Positions 15,433-24,499 of a stretch of DNA of 64,000 nucleotides are shown in pieces; position 1 is the stretch's first letter; every line of letters begins with the position of its first letter. Under the pieces are notes generated by a model that saw only the letters and a program-made list of their open reading frames with translations, did no database searches and was not told the origin of the DNA. Source of the DNA: RYN-230 sp963834515 (lineage in GTDB: Bacteria > Actinomycetota > Actinomycetes > Streptosporangiales > Streptosporangiaceae); assembly GCA_963834515.1 (NCBI GenBank), contig CAWICB010000009.1, positions 248,001-312,000 of the forward strand, in the 5' to 3' direction. The position numbers and the translations under genes were made by a program.

Positions 15433-17202
15433 GTGAACGCTGGAACCATCGGGCAGCCCGGACCGCAGGGCCGCAACCAGCGCGGGCGGCCGCGCCGGGT
15501 CGGGATCGTGATCGGGCTCAGCGCGCTGGCCGGCGTGATCGCCTGCACGCTGCTGGTCGCCTTCGGCGCGGAGGCCGTGGTGTCGCGAGCCTCCTGCACC
15601 GCGCACCCGGTCGTGGTCAACCTGGCCGCCTCCCCGGACATCGCGCCCGCGGTCAGCCACGTGGCCAAGTACTTCAACGCCGAGCACAACGACGTGAACG
15701 GGCACTGCGCCGAGGTGCACGTGCTCAGCGAGCAGTCGTCCGCCGCCGCGGCGCGGATTTCCGGCACGAAGTCGGCCGCAGGCACCCCGGCGTTCGACGC
15801 CTGGATCCCGGACTCCACGCTGTGGGTCAACGTGGCCCGCAGCTTCCCGGTCGGCGCCCAGCTCGTCCAGCCCACCGGGATATCTGTGGCCCGATCCCCG
15901 CTGATGATCGTGATGCCCAGATCGGTGGCGTCCGAGGTACCCGCGTTCGGCTCCTCGGTTGGCTGGCAGTTCCTGCTCCCACAGCGGGTCGGCGGCCCGG
16001 CCACGGGGCTCGGGCTGCACGTGGAGTTCCCCGACCCGGCGCGGAGCTCGGCCGGGCTGGCCACGCTCATCCAGCTGCAGCAGCTGCTGGGCAACGGTTC
16101 GACCGCCCTGGCCAGCTTCGCCGACTTCGTATTCAACATCCAGGTGACCCCGGGCTATGGCCGGACCGGATCGCTGACCTCGCTGGCCAGCCTGGCCCAG
16201 CCGCCGCGGGACGAGCGGCCGGTCACCATCGCCCCGGAGCAGGCCATCGCTCAGTTCGACCGGGCCCATCCGGCCGACCTGCTGTCCGGCCGGTACCCGG
16301 TCCAGGGCACCCCCGAGCTGGACTATCCGTATGTGCTCACCTCGTCGAACCAGCTCATGGTCAAGGCGGGCCAGGAATTCGAGAACGCGCTGAAGTCCGA
16401 TTACGCCGCGTCCTACGTGCAGTACATGGGCTTCCGGTCGGCGGACGGCACGGCGCCGGGCTGGATCGGCCAGTACGGCCTGGACACCAGCCAGCCAAAG
16501 CTGACCGAATCCGCGGCGCCCGGCCAGGCGGAGACCAGCCTGCAGGCCTGGGAGCGGCTCAGCCTGGGCTCCCGCGACCTGGTCCTGCTGGATGTCTCGG
16601 AGCAGATGGCCACCCCGGTCTCCCCGGACGGGACCACCCTGGAGCAGGTGCTGACCAAGGCGGCCAGCCTGGGCCTGGCCCAGTTCCCGGACAGCACCCA
16701 GATGGGCGTGTGGGCGTTCGCCAGCCATCTGGATGGCAGCCTGCCCTACAAGCAGCTCGTCCCGGTCGGCCCGCTGCCCGCGCCACTGGGCCTGATCACC
16801 CGGCGGCAGCAGATCACCCAGGCCACCCAGCAGGGCCAGCCGGTGGCAGGCGCGCCCGCCGCCCTGTACAGCTCGATCCTGGCCGCGTTCAAGGACATGA
16901 CGGCCAGCTACCAGCCCCGGTACGCGAACGCCGTCCTGGTGCTCACGGCCGGGATCGACAACGCCAAGGGCGACATGAGCCCGGCGGCGCTGGTCCGCCA
17001 GCTGGGCACGCTGTACAACCCCAAGCGCCGGGTCGAGATCATCCCGCTCATGTTCGGCAACGCCGGGAACTTCGCCGCTCTGCAGCAGATCGCCAGCGCC
17101 ACCGGCGGGCAAGCGTTCGACATCACCAGCCCGAGCCAGATCCGCGGGACGTTCTTCAGCGCCATCGCGCGGCGGCTGTGCTCCCCCAACTGCGGCACCT
17201 GA
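15433..17202 (+). CDS. substrate-binding and VWA domain-containing exported protein
   Basis: About 589 residues from GTG 15433, preferred because GAGG lies six bases upstream; ATG 15370 in the same frame would add 21 residues. An N-terminal transmembrane helix (VGIVIGLSALAGVIACTLLV) anchors or exports the protein. It is followed by a periplasmic solute-binding-like domain (LAASPDIAPAVSHVAKYFN, FDAWIPDSTLWVNVA) and a C-terminal von Willebrand A domain (DLVLLDVSEQMATPV, where the usual DxSxS metal site reads DVSEQ, then VLVLTAGIDNAKG). The architecture is common in actinomycetes; the role, perhaps cell-surface binding, is unknown. Confidence 0.85.
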   Translation: MNAGTIGQPGPQGRNQRGRPRRVGIVIGLSALAGVIACTLLVAFGAEAVVSRASCTAHPVVVNLAASPDIAPAVSHVAKYFNAEHNDVNGHCAEVHVLSEQSSAAAARISGTKSAAGTPAFDAWIPDSTLWVNVARSFPVGAQLVQPTGISVARSPLMIVMPRSVASEVPAFGSSVGWQFLLPQRVGGPATGLGLHVEFPDPARSSAGLATLIQLQQLLGNGSTALASFADFVFNIQVTPGYGRTGSLTSLASLAQPPRDERPVTIAPEQAIAQFDRAHPADLLSGRYPVQGTPELDYPYVLTSSNQLMVKAGQEFENALKSDYAASYVQYMGFRSADGTAPGWIGQYGLDTSQPKLTESAAPGQAETSLQAWERLSLGSRDLVLLDVSEQMATPVSPDGTTLEQVLTKAASLGLAQFPDSTQMGVWAFASHLDGSLPYKQLVPVGPLPAPLGLITRRQQITQATQQGQPVAGAPAALYSSILAAFKDMTASYQPRYANAVLVLTAGIDNAKGDMSPAALVRQLGTLYNPKRRVEIIPLMFGNAGNFAALQQIASATGGQAFDITSPSQIRGTFFSAIARRLCSPNCGT

Positions 17203-17275
17203 CGTCGGGAAACCCGGCCCAAAATCTCTTACGGATCCATGACAACCCCCGCCGGGGACGGTGCGTCTTGTCTAT

Positions 17276-17306
17276 GAGGCCCGACGAGAGCGGGGCGTCG
17301 GGCCTC
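17276..17306. terminator. hairpin 1 of a twin pair, probable terminator
   Basis: Stem GAGGCCCGACG / CGTCGGGCCTC (11 perfect pairs) with the loop AGAGCGGGG, about 75 bases after the VWA gene. No U-tract follows; GC-rich hairpins without U-tracts are usual terminators in actinobacteria. Confidence 0.6.
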
Positions 17307-17375
17307 GACAGTTCTTCCCCGGCACGGTCGGCCTGGCGCGAGCTTTCACCAGGCCACTAGCTGGGGACGGGACGT

Positions 17376-17406
17376 GAGGTCCGGCAAGAGCGGGGTGCCG
17401 GGCCTC
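17376..17406. terminator. hairpin 2 of a twin pair, probable terminator
   Basis: Stem GAGGTCCGGCA / TGCCGGGCCTC with one G-T pair and the same nine-base loop AGAGCGGGG, exactly 100 bases after hairpin 1, followed by ATTTCC. The stem differs from hairpin 1 by paired changes, which supports a folded RNA. Confidence 0.6.
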
Positions 17407-17474
17407 ATTTCCGTTTCCGGGCCCCGTAGCAGGCTCGCTCCGGTTTGTCGGACCTGGCTACTAGGTTGGGCCGG

Positions 17475-18173
17475 GTGAACCGCACCGATCGCCTCTACGC
17501 CCTGGTCGAGGAGCTGCGGGCGGTCGCGCCCCGGCCGCGCAGCGCGCGCTGGCTGGCCGGGCATTTCGAGGTCAGCGTGCGCACCGTGGAGCGGGATATC
17601 AGCGCCCTGCAGCAGTCGGGGGTGCCGATCTGGGCCGAGCCCGGCCGCACTGGCGGCTACTGCCTGGATAAGGCGCGCACCCTGCCGCCGGTCAACCTGA
17701 CGCCGGCCGAGGCCGTCGCGATGGCGGTGGCGCTGCGCCGGATGGAGGGCACGCCGTTCCGGGCGACCGCGGGCTCGGCGCTGCGCAAGCTGGTCGCGGC
17801 CATGCCGGGTGACGACGCCGCCGCGGCCCACGAACTAGCTGGCCGCATCCACCTGCTCGGCGGCGTGGCAGCCACGCCGTCGGTGCCGCACATGGTGACC
17901 GATGCGCTGTCCACCCGCCGGGTGCTGCGCATCGGGTACGGCGACCGCGCGGGCGCCAGCACGAGGCGCGAGATCGAGCCACTGGGCTACGTGGGCACGG
18001 CCACCCACTGGTACCTGGTGGCCTGGTGCCGGCTGCGCCGCGCGGTACGAGTCTTCCGCACCGACCGGATCACCTCGGTCTCGGTCACCGCCGAGGTGCC
18101 GGCGCCACGCTTGCTGCGCAGTACGGATCTCGGCATCCCGCCCGGGATCGTCTCCCAGCTCACGCTGAGCTGA
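17475..18173 (+). CDS. WYL-domain helix-turn-helix transcriptional regulator
   Basis: 232 residues from GTG 17475, which begins the conserved NRTDRLYALVEEL; the frame is open further upstream but nothing there is conserved. N-terminal HTH (SARWLAGHFEVSVRTVERDI), then a WYL domain with WYLVAWCRLRRAVRVFRTDRI, which in other members senses nucleic acid or small ligands. It converges with a phosphotransferase gene 23 bases later. The target is unknown. Confidence 0.87.
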   Translation: MNRTDRLYALVEELRAVAPRPRSARWLAGHFEVSVRTVERDISALQQSGVPIWAEPGRTGGYCLDKARTLPPVNLTPAEAVAMAVALRRMEGTPFRATAGSALRKLVAAMPGDDAAAAHELAGRIHLLGGVAATPSVPHMVTDALSTRRVLRIGYGDRAGASTRREIEPLGYVGTATHWYLVAWCRLRRAVRVFRTDRITSVSVTAEVPAPRLLRSTDLGIPPGIVSQLTLS

Positions 18174-18196
18174 CCAGACGGGTCCCGGCGCCCTTT

Positions 18197-19394
18197 TCAG
18201 CCAGCTTCGTCGAGCAGCCGGTGCGCCCGCTGGATGAGCGACGGCACAGCCTGACCTTCCCGCTCGAACCCCTCGCCCACGGTCTTGCGCTGCAGGAACC
18301 TGGCGTGGATGCCTTCCAGCACGGCGGCGAGCTTGAAGCAGCCGAACGCCATGTAGAAGCCCACCCCGGACACGTCCCGGCCGGTGGCCGCCGCGTACCG
18401 GCTGGCCAGCTGGGCCCTGGTCAGGAAGCCCGGCCCAGCCGTGATTGCGGTGGCCACGGTGAGGTCGATGGATTCCTGGTCACCCTGCTGGGCCCAGTAG
18501 ACGAGGGCCAGGCCCAGGTCGGCCAGCGGATCGCCCAGTGTGGACATCTCCCAGTCCAGCACGGCCGCGATCGAACGGCCGGCTGCCCAGCGTGACCAGC
18601 ATGTTATCCAGCCGGTAGTCGCCGTGGACCAGGGTGCCGGGGCCTGCCGCGGCCACCGCGCCCGGCAGCGCGGCGGACAGCCGCCGGATCAGCTCGTCGT
18701 ATCCAGGCATGTCCCGGGTGTTGGACAGCTCCCACTGGCGCTGCCAGCGGGCCAGCTGCCGCTCCATGTAACCATCCGGCCGGCCGAAGCTGGTCAGCCC
18801 GGCCGCCGCCAGGTCCACGCCGTGGATAGCGGCCAGCATGTCGGCGAAGTTTTCCGACAGCTGCCGGGCCTGGTCCTGGCTGACCTGGTCCCCGTCCGCC
18901 GGGGTCCGCAGCACCAGCCCTGGCACGTAGCCCATGACGTAGAACGGGGCGCCGATGACCGAAGGGTCGGTGCACTTCCCGGCCACCGGGGGCACCGGGA
19001 CGGCCGTGCCACGCAGCGCGCTGAGCACCTGGCACTCCCGGCCCATGTCGTGCGCGGTGGGCAGCACGTGGCCGAGCGGGGGCCGGCGCAGCACCAGCAG
19101 CGGCGCCTCCGGGCCGGCCGCGGCCCTCGCGTCCACCAGATAGGTCAGGTTAGACCGGCCACCCGCGATCAGCCGCACGTCCGGGGGCGCATCCACCGGG
19201 ATGACGCTGTTGCGGTACAGCCAGTGGCCCAGCCTGGGCAGGTCGTCGATGCCGGGCACGCCGCCCGGGGCGGTTACCGGGCCGGATCCGCCGCCCGGGG
19301 CGGGGGCCGGGCCGGATCCGGGTACCGCATCGGCTCCTGGAACAGCTCCGTCCGGCATGTTCTCACTCCCGTCCGCGTGCCCGGGGCCGGGCAC
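18197..19394 (-). CDS. phosphotransferase family (APH-like) protein, frameshifted near 18575
   Basis: The 5' part (19394 to about 18575) carries LIAGGRSNLTYLVDA, the P-loop-like start of an aminoglycoside-phosphotransferase fold, VMGYVPGLVL and the catalytic loop LVHGDYRLDNML. The 3' part (from 18562) continues as LDWEMSTLGDPLADLGLAL, the metal-binding DFG equivalent, in another frame. One extra base near 18575 joins them. Members of this subgroup resemble ACAD10/11-type kinases acting on hydroxyacyl compounds (family knowledge). The first 35 residues are Pro/Gly low-complexity, so the start may lie further in. Confidence 0.78.
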
Positions 19395-19638
19395 GTATCA
19401 GGAAAGTATCCATCAGGATGACGAACTCCGGCCCGGGCCGGAAGCCGGCCGCCCGACCGGGCGGTGACCCGCTGTGATGCGGTCTGGGCATGCCGTCACC
19501 AGGCCCCCCGGCCCGCTGGCCGCACCAGCGGGCCGGCTGGCCCGGGGACGTCCGGCCCTGGACTCACTTAACACGCTGTGTCATAGCTAGTTACCATGAG
19601 CCGGCCGACCACTGGCCTAGACCTCCAGGAGGATCGCT

Positions 19639-20469
19639 GTGACTGACGCCTGGATGCCCGGCGCCGAGCGGATCCCCGCGCCCGCGGACGGCGGCTGCCT
19701 GAAAGGCGGCGCGCCCCGGGTGGTCTGGCTGGCGGTGCGCGCCAACGCGCGGCTGCTGTCCGCGCGCACCGTGGCGCAGCGGCTCGTCCAGCTGGGGCGG
19801 CCCTGCCACCTGGTCTGGAACCCGCTCTACGGCGACGTGGCCCAGCTGATCCCGGTGGTCCGGGCCGGCCGGGCGCTGGGCTGGCCGGAAAGCCGTAACT
19901 GGCTGGACGGCCCGGGCTGGCCGTCGGGCCCGGAGTCGTGCCCGGTCCCGCCGTTATCCCCGGCCGAGCCGGTCGTGCCCGCCGCCCGGGACGGCCTGCC
20001 CGGGATCAACACCGAGGGCCGGGTCTGCGTGCAGATCGCGGTGATCGCCGGGACGTGGTGGCCGTTCTGCACGATGCCGGCCCAGCGGCTACAGGAGATC
20101 TTCAGCTGGCTCGACTCCTGGCAGGTGCCGCGGAGCTGGCCTGCGGGCCGGCCGCCGGCCCAGCTCCCGGACCTGAATTGGGTAAGAGTGTTCAGCCAGT
20201 CCGCCCGGCCCGGTGGCGCGGCCGGGCCGGCGGCGGGCGGCGCCGCGGCTGGAACCGGGCCGGGCAGCCGGCGGAACTGGGCCCAGGGCGGTCATTTCGC
20301 CGCTGCCCAGGTTCCCGGATGCGCCGCCGGCGCGGGCTCCATCGATCTCGGCCAGCTGGGCAGGGATCAGCGCCGCACCAGGCCGGCCCGCGCCGCCGGC
20401 CGCCCGGCCAGAATCGCGGTCAGGACCCGGCAGCCGTGGCTGACCGCGGCCAGGTCGGCCGCGCCGTAG
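19639..20469 (+). CDS. conserved hypothetical protein with peptidase/amidase-like context unknown
   Basis: 276 residues from GTG 19639 with GGAGGATC upstream. I recall actinomycete hypotheticals with the same order of segments: VWLAVRANARLLSARTVAQR, LGRPCHLVWNPLYGD, NTEGRVCVQIAVIA, EIFSWLDSWQVPRSWPAGRP, a basic spacer, and WAQGGHFAAAQVP. The pattern of genome-specific GHF and W residues hints at a folded soluble domain. Its last 103 bases run antisense over the end of the MocR gene, so the true stop region may be shorter if a frame error lies near 20300. Confidence 0.7.
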   Translation: MTDAWMPGAERIPAPADGGCLKGGAPRVVWLAVRANARLLSARTVAQRLVQLGRPCHLVWNPLYGDVAQLIPVVRAGRALGWPESRNWLDGPGWPSGPESCPVPPLSPAEPVVPAARDGLPGINTEGRVCVQIAVIAGTWWPFCTMPAQRLQEIFSWLDSWQVPRSWPAGRPPAQLPDLNWVRVFSQSARPGGAAGPAAGGAAAGTGPGSRRNWAQGGHFAAAQVPGCAAGAGSIDLGQLGRDQRRTRPARAAGRPARIAVRTRQPWLTAARSAAP

Positions 20470-21851
20470 CCGAGCACCAGCCCATGGCGGCTGGGCGGCC
20501 CGGTGAAGTACCGGTCCAGGCTGGCCACATCCACCCGCTGCGCGGCCGCGGCTGCCACCAGGCCGGGCACCAGGGAACCAGGCAGCTCGCAGACCATGTG
20601 CATGCCCGCGGTGTCGCCGGTGAGCCGGGCGGGCAGCGCGGGCTGGCCGGCCAGGGCCTGGCCGAGGACCGTGGTCATGGCGCCACGCCGCCGCGCGTAC
20701 TCGTGCCGCATCCGCCGCACGTGCCGGTCCAGGTCACCCCGGGCCAGCAGTTCGGCCACCGCGTGCTGTACCGGTTCGGGCACCTTGACCCCGAGGTCGG
20801 CGGCGGCCGCGGTGAGCACCGGGATCAGGTCCGGCCGGGCCAGCAGCCAGCCCGCGCCGAGCGCGGGGGTCAGCGTCTTGGACGTGGTGCCCAGGTAAAT
20901 GACCACGTCGGGGTCCAGGCCGAACAGGGTCGGCAGCGGCGCCACGTCGTAGCGGAACTCGCTGTCGTAGTCGTCTTCCACGATGAGCGCGCCGGTGGCC
21001 CGGGCCCAGGCGGCCAGCGCCTGGCGGCGCGGTACCGGCAGCCGCCCGCCAAGCGGGTACTGATGCGCGGGCGTGGTGTAGATCAGCCGGAGATCGGCAG
21101 GCAGCTCGTCCACGACCAGCCCATCGGCGTCCACCCGGCAGGGCACCAGCTGGGCGCCGTAGGAAGCGAACACCGACCGCGCGGTCTGGTACCCGGGTTC
21201 CTCCACGCCGACCCGGTCCCCGGGCCGCAGCAGGCCGCGCGCGATCAGCCCGAGCCCGGCCGCCACGCCGCGGGTGATCAGCACCTGGCCGGCCGGGCAG
21301 GCCAGGCCGCGGCCCCGGCGCAGGTACCCGGCGACCTGATCGCGCAGGCCGGGCAGGCCCAGCGGGTCCGGCCAGCTGGACACCGGCTGCGCCGCCGCCC
21401 GCCGCCAGGCCCGGCGCCACGCGGCCTGGTCGATCCCGCGCACCCAGGGGATGCCCGGCCGCAGGTTGACCCGGGCCGGCCCGGCCGGCTGAGCCGCCCG
21501 GCGCAGGGTGGGGGCAGCGGTGCTGCCCGGCCTGCCTGGGGCCAGCCCGGGCCGACGAGCTGCGCCGCCGGGTGGGCCAGGTGCGCCCGGCGCCACATAG
21601 GTCCCCGAACCGTGCCGGCCTTCCAGCCAGCCCTCTGCGAACAGCTGGGTGTAGGCGGTGGTCACCACCGTCCGGCTCACGCTCAGCAGTTCGGCCAGGG
21701 CCCGGGTGGAGGGCAGCCGTTCCCCGGCGGCCAGCCGCCCGTCGGCCAGCGCGGCGCGCAGCTGCGTGGAGATCTGCTCGGACAGCGGCAGCGGGCCGCC
21801 CCGCTCGGCGGCCAGCGGCAGCTCGATGGCCGTCCGCGGAAAAGTGGTCAT
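20367..21851 (-). CDS. MocR/PdxR-type regulator (GntR HTH fused to aminotransferase fold)
   Basis: 494 residues from ATG 21851 (GGAAGAACGA upstream); the frame is open further upstream but that part overlaps the divergent gene. Residues about 15-80 are a GntR winged helix (LSEQISTQLRAALADGRLAA, LPSTRALAELLSVSRTVVTTAYTQLFAEGW is the recognition region). From about 120 comes a fold-type I aminotransferase domain with VEEPGYQTARSVFASYGA, YTTPAHQYPLGGRLP, VEDDYDSEFRYD and the PLP-lysine segment YLGTTSKTLTPALGAGW. MocR proteins sense PLP and activate a neighbouring gene, here probably the divergent PPOX gene. Confidence 0.9.
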   Translation of the reverse strand: MTTFPRTAIELPLAAERGGPLPLSEQISTQLRAALADGRLAAGERLPSTRALAELLSVSRTVVTTAYTQLFAEGWLEGRHGSGTYVAPGAPGPPGGAARRPGLAPGRPGSTAAPTLRRAAQPAGPARVNLRPGIPWVRGIDQAAWRRAWRRAAAQPVSSWPDPLGLPGLRDQVAGYLRRGRGLACPAGQVLITRGVAAGLGLIARGLLRPGDRVGVEEPGYQTARSVFASYGAQLVPCRVDADGLVVDELPADLRLIYTTPAHQYPLGGRLPVPRRQALAAWARATGALIVEDDYDSEFRYDVAPLPTLFGLDPDVVIYLGTTSKTLTPALGAGWLLARPDLIPVLTAAAADLGVKVPEPVQHAVAELLARGDLDRHVRRMRHEYARRRGAMTTVLGQALAGQPALPARLTGDTAGMHMVCELPGSLVPGLVAAAAAQRVDVASLDRYFTGPPSRHGLVLGYGAADLAAVSHGCRVLTAILAGRPAARAGLVRR

Positions 21852-21891
21852 TCGTTCTTCCCGTAAAGTGGCTACAGTCATCAGTCCACTT
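21841..21891. promoter_or_regulatory. three AAGTGG boxes, candidate MocR operator
   Basis: AAAGTGG occurs directly at 21841 and 21865 (24 bases apart), and the inverted form CCACTT at 21886-21891, between the divergent MocR and PPOX genes. MocR-type regulators are known to bind direct repeats in such divergent promoters. Confidence 0.55.
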
Positions 21892-21911
21892 GATAAGTAC
21901 GGTAGGCCATC

Positions 21912-22592
21912 ATGAGCGCTGAAGACACCCTGACCGCACCACTGTCCGCGACCTCCCGGACCACGCTGCACCGGCACAAGGAGCGCGGCCGGTCCGACCG
22001 GGCCGACCTGTACGCCGTGCTCGACGCGGGCCTGATCTGCCATCTCGGCGTGGTCATCGACGGCCTGCCGGTGGTGCTGCCGACGGCCTACGGCCGTGAC
22101 GGCGACGTGCTCTACCTGCACGGGTCGTCAGCCAACCGGAGCAACCTGGCCGCCGACGGCCAGCAGGTCTGCGTCACGGTGACGCACCTGGACGGGATCG
22201 TCTGTGCCCGGGCCGTGTTCGCGCATTCGATGAACTACCGCAGCGCGGTGGTGTTCGGGCAGGCCCGGCTGGTCACCGACGAGCAGGAACGGCTGGCCGC
22301 GCTGCGGGTGATCACCGAGCAGCTGATCCCTGGCCGATGGGCAGCGGCCCGGCGGCCGTCGCGCAAGGAGATGGCCGCCACATCGGTGCTGGCCGTCCCG
22401 CTGACCGACGCCTCGGTCAAGGTGCGCACCGGGCCACCCGCCGACGACCCCGCGGACTACGACCTCGATGTGTGGGCCGGGGTGCTGCCCGCCGCGCTGG
22501 CGTTCGGCGAGCAGCAGCCAGACCCGGCGCTGCCGCCCGGCGTGGCCGTGCCCGGGCACATCCATGCCGTCGCCGGGCGGCCCCGCGGCTAA
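21912..22592 (+). CDS. pyridoxamine 5'-phosphate oxidase family (FMN-binding) protein
   Basis: 226 residues with a split-barrel flavin-binding fold: ADLYAVLDAGLICHLGVVID, VLPTAYGRDGDVLYLHGSSA, VCVTVTHLDGIVCARAVFAHS and YRSAVVFGQARLV. It resembles the NimA/antibiotic-resistance-like branch of this superfamily. Divergent from a PLP-sensing MocR gene, a pairing that suggests a role in vitamin B6 handling or PLP-linked metabolism. ATG 21912 is the natural start. Confidence 0.86.
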   Translation: MSAEDTLTAPLSATSRTTLHRHKERGRSDRADLYAVLDAGLICHLGVVIDGLPVVLPTAYGRDGDVLYLHGSSANRSNLAADGQQVCVTVTHLDGIVCARAVFAHSMNYRSAVVFGQARLVTDEQERLAALRVITEQLIPGRWAAARRPSRKEMAATSVLAVPLTDASVKVRTGPPADDPADYDLDVWAGVLPAALAFGEQQPDPALPPGVAVPGHIHAVAGRPRG

Positions 22593-22657
22593 ACCCCGGA
22601 ACGATCCAGGTGGGGGACCTGGACAAGCTGGCTGTGGTAAGGCTCTACTCTTGGGGG

Positions 22658-23308
22658 ATGACTGACCGGCTCGTCTGGATCGACTGCGAGATGACCGGGC
22701 TTGACCTCGCCCGTGATGCCCTTATCGAGATCGCCTGCCTGGTTACCGACGGCAACCTGAACGTGCTCGACGAGGGCGTGGATCTCGTGATTAAGCCGCC
22801 GGCGGAGGCGGTTGACCAGATGGTGCCGGTCGTCCGGGAGATGCACACCGCATCGGGCCTGATCGACGAGCTGGCGTCCGGGGTTACCCTGGCCGAGGCC
22901 CAGGAGCGGGTGCTGGGTTACGTGCGCCGCCTGGTGCACGACGCCCGGAGGGTACCGCTGTGCGGCAACTCCATCGCCACCGACCGCGCGTTCCTGGCCC
23001 GGGACATGCCCGAGCTCGACGCGTTCCTGTACTACCGGATGGTCGACGTGTCGAGCATCAAGGAACTGGCCCGGCGCTGGTACCCGCGGGCGTACTTCGC
23101 CAGCCCGCAGAAGCACGGCGGGCACCGGGCACTGGCTGACATCCGGGAGAGCATCCAGGAGCTGCGCTACTACCGGGAGGCGATCTTCGTCCCGGAGCCC
23201 GGGCCGGACTCGGCCACAGCCCGGGAGATCGCCAGCAAGTACGGCGTCGCCCCGCCCGGCAACGGGCATGCCGAGCCGGCCGGCCAGTCCGGGCAGGCGT
23301 CCAGCTGA
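22658..23308 (+). CDS. orn: oligoribonuclease
   Basis: 216 residues; 3'-5' exoribonuclease that degrades 2-5 nt RNAs and pGpG, the final step of c-di-GMP breakdown. DEDDh motifs: WIDCEMTGLD (ExoI), GNSIATDRAFLARDMP (ExoII) and HRALADIRESIQELRYY (ExoIII). ATG 22658 follows GGGGG and begins the family N-terminus exactly; the frame is open upstream but overlaps the PPOX gene. tRNA-His follows, an arrangement I recall from other actinomycetes. Confidence 0.96.
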   Translation: MTDRLVWIDCEMTGLDLARDALIEIACLVTDGNLNVLDEGVDLVIKPPAEAVDQMVPVVREMHTASGLIDELASGVTLAEAQERVLGYVRRLVHDARRVPLCGNSIATDRAFLARDMPELDAFLYYRMVDVSSIKELARRWYPRAYFASPQKHGGHRALADIRESIQELRYYREAIFVPEPGPDSATAREIASKYGVAPPGNGHAEPAGQSGQASS

Positions 23309-23383
23309 CCCGCTCGTGTTACCGGGTATCCGGTTCGAAGAAGGCCGGGCGCGCCGCTATGCTTCATGCAGCCGTACGGCGAT

Positions 23384-23461
23384 GGTGGGCGTAGCTCAGT
23401 TGGTTAGAGCACCAGGTTGTGGTCCTGGGTGTCGGGGGTTCGAGTCCCCTCGCTCACCCCA
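23384..23461 (+). tRNA. tRNA-His (anticodon GTG)
   Basis: Acceptor GTGGGCG (23385-23391) pairs with CGCTCAC (23451-23457) with one G-T pair. D-arm GCTCAGTTGGTTAGAGC, anticodon loop TTGTGGT, T-arm GGGGGTTCGAGTCCCC. The extra G at -1 (23384) faces C73, the histidine identity feature, and CCA is encoded at 23459-23461. Confidence 0.96.
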
Positions 23462-23483
23462 TGTGATGCCTCAAGACATCGGA

Positions 23484-23517
23484 ATGGCCCCGAACCCACG
23501 TCAGGGTTCGGGGCCAT
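23484..23517 (+). terminator. strong hairpin terminator after tRNA-His
   Basis: Perfect 14-base stem ATGGCCCCGAACCC / GGGTTCGGGGCCAT with the six-base loop ACGTCA, followed by CGGTTTG. Confidence 0.8.
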
Positions 23518-23662
23518 CGGTTTGAGATACTCCCAGAATTCTGGAATTTGGGCTGCTGACCTGGGCCAACGCCCCGGTACCGGGGTCTGGGGACGGCTTC
23601 TGGCGGGCCGCGCGGTCCGGGACCGTCAGCTGGCCGGCCATCCTATGGGCGGGGGTGACGCC

Positions 23663-24499
23663 GTGCCATCGCTGAGTGACCTGCTGGGCCAGTGGCAGGA
23701 CAACCTGGCCGCCTGGGCCATCCCGGCCGACATCACCGCCGCGGTACCGGATTCACCCTGGGTGCTGCCGCGGCAGGTGTTCGCACGCCGGGCCGACCGG
23801 CTGCGCCGCGACCCGGCCGGGCCCTCATTCCAGCGCGAGTGGGACACCCTGGATCCGCCGGGCAGCGTGCTGGACGTGGGTTCCGGGGCCGGGGCCGCCT
23901 GCCTGCCGCTGGCCCCCCGGACCGCGGCGCTGACCGCGGTGGACTCCGATCCCGGCATGCTGGACCTGCTCGCGGAGCGGGCCCGCGGGGCCGGCCTGGA
24001 GCCGCGGCTAGTGGCCGGGACGTGGCCGGAGGTAGCCGCCCAGACCGCACCGGCCGACGTGGTCACCTGCCATAACGTGCTGTACAACGTGCCGGACCTG
24101 GGGCCGTTCCTGGCCGCGCTGACCGGGCACGCCCGGCGCCGGGTGGTGCTCGAACTCACCGCCGCCCACCCGCTGACCGCGCTCAACCCGCTGTGGCTGC
24201 GTTTCCACGGCCTGCAGCGGCCGGAACGGCCCACCGCGGCTGACGTCCTGGCCATCCTGGGCGCAATGGGCGTCCGGGCAGGGCACACTAATTGGGATCG
24301 GCCGGGCGAGGCGGATTACACCACCGTGAAGGAGCTAGCGGAAGTGACCAGGCGGAGGCTGTGCCTGCCGGCCGAGCGCACAGCTGAGGTAGAGGCCGCA
24401 CTCCGGGACACCGGGCTCACCGGGCTCACCGGCCACGCGGCTGACCTGGGCACGGCTGGGCGTGCCGTCGTCACGATCTGGTGGGAGGGTTCCGCGTGA
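23663..24499 (+). CDS. class I SAM-dependent methyltransferase
   Basis: 278 residues from GTG 23663, preceded by a GGGGGTGA purine run; ATG 23645 in the same frame is possible. Motif I is VLDVGSGAGAACLPLA, motif II TAVDSDPGMLDLLAERA, and DVVTCHNVLYNVPDLGPFL is the motif IV/V region. Small-molecule methyltransferase of unknown substrate. Its stop overlaps the start of the LCP gene (GTGA), so the two are translationally coupled. Confidence 0.84.
   Translation: MPSLSDLLGQWQDNLAAWAIPADITAAVPDSPWVLPRQVFARRADRLRRDPAGPSFQREWDTLDPPGSVLDVGSGAGAACLPLAPRTAALTAVDSDPGMLDLLAERARGAGLEPRLVAGTWPEVAAQTAPADVVTCHNVLYNVPDLGPFLAALTGHARRRVVLELTAAHPLTALNPLWLRFHGLQRPERPTAADVLAILGAMGVRAGHTNWDRPGEADYTTVKELAEVTRRRLCLPAERTAEVEAALRDTGLTGLTGHAADLGTAGRAVVTIWWEGSA

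Noticed and set aside
21852..22121. N-terminal extension of the MocR gene to 22121
   Set aside because: It overlaps the divergent PPOX gene and carries no conserved sequence; MocR proteins begin with the GntR domain seen after 21851.
23533..23544. Twelve-base palindrome CCAGAATTCTGG after the tRNA-His terminator
   Set aside because: A single short palindrome without gene-related position; chance is likely.
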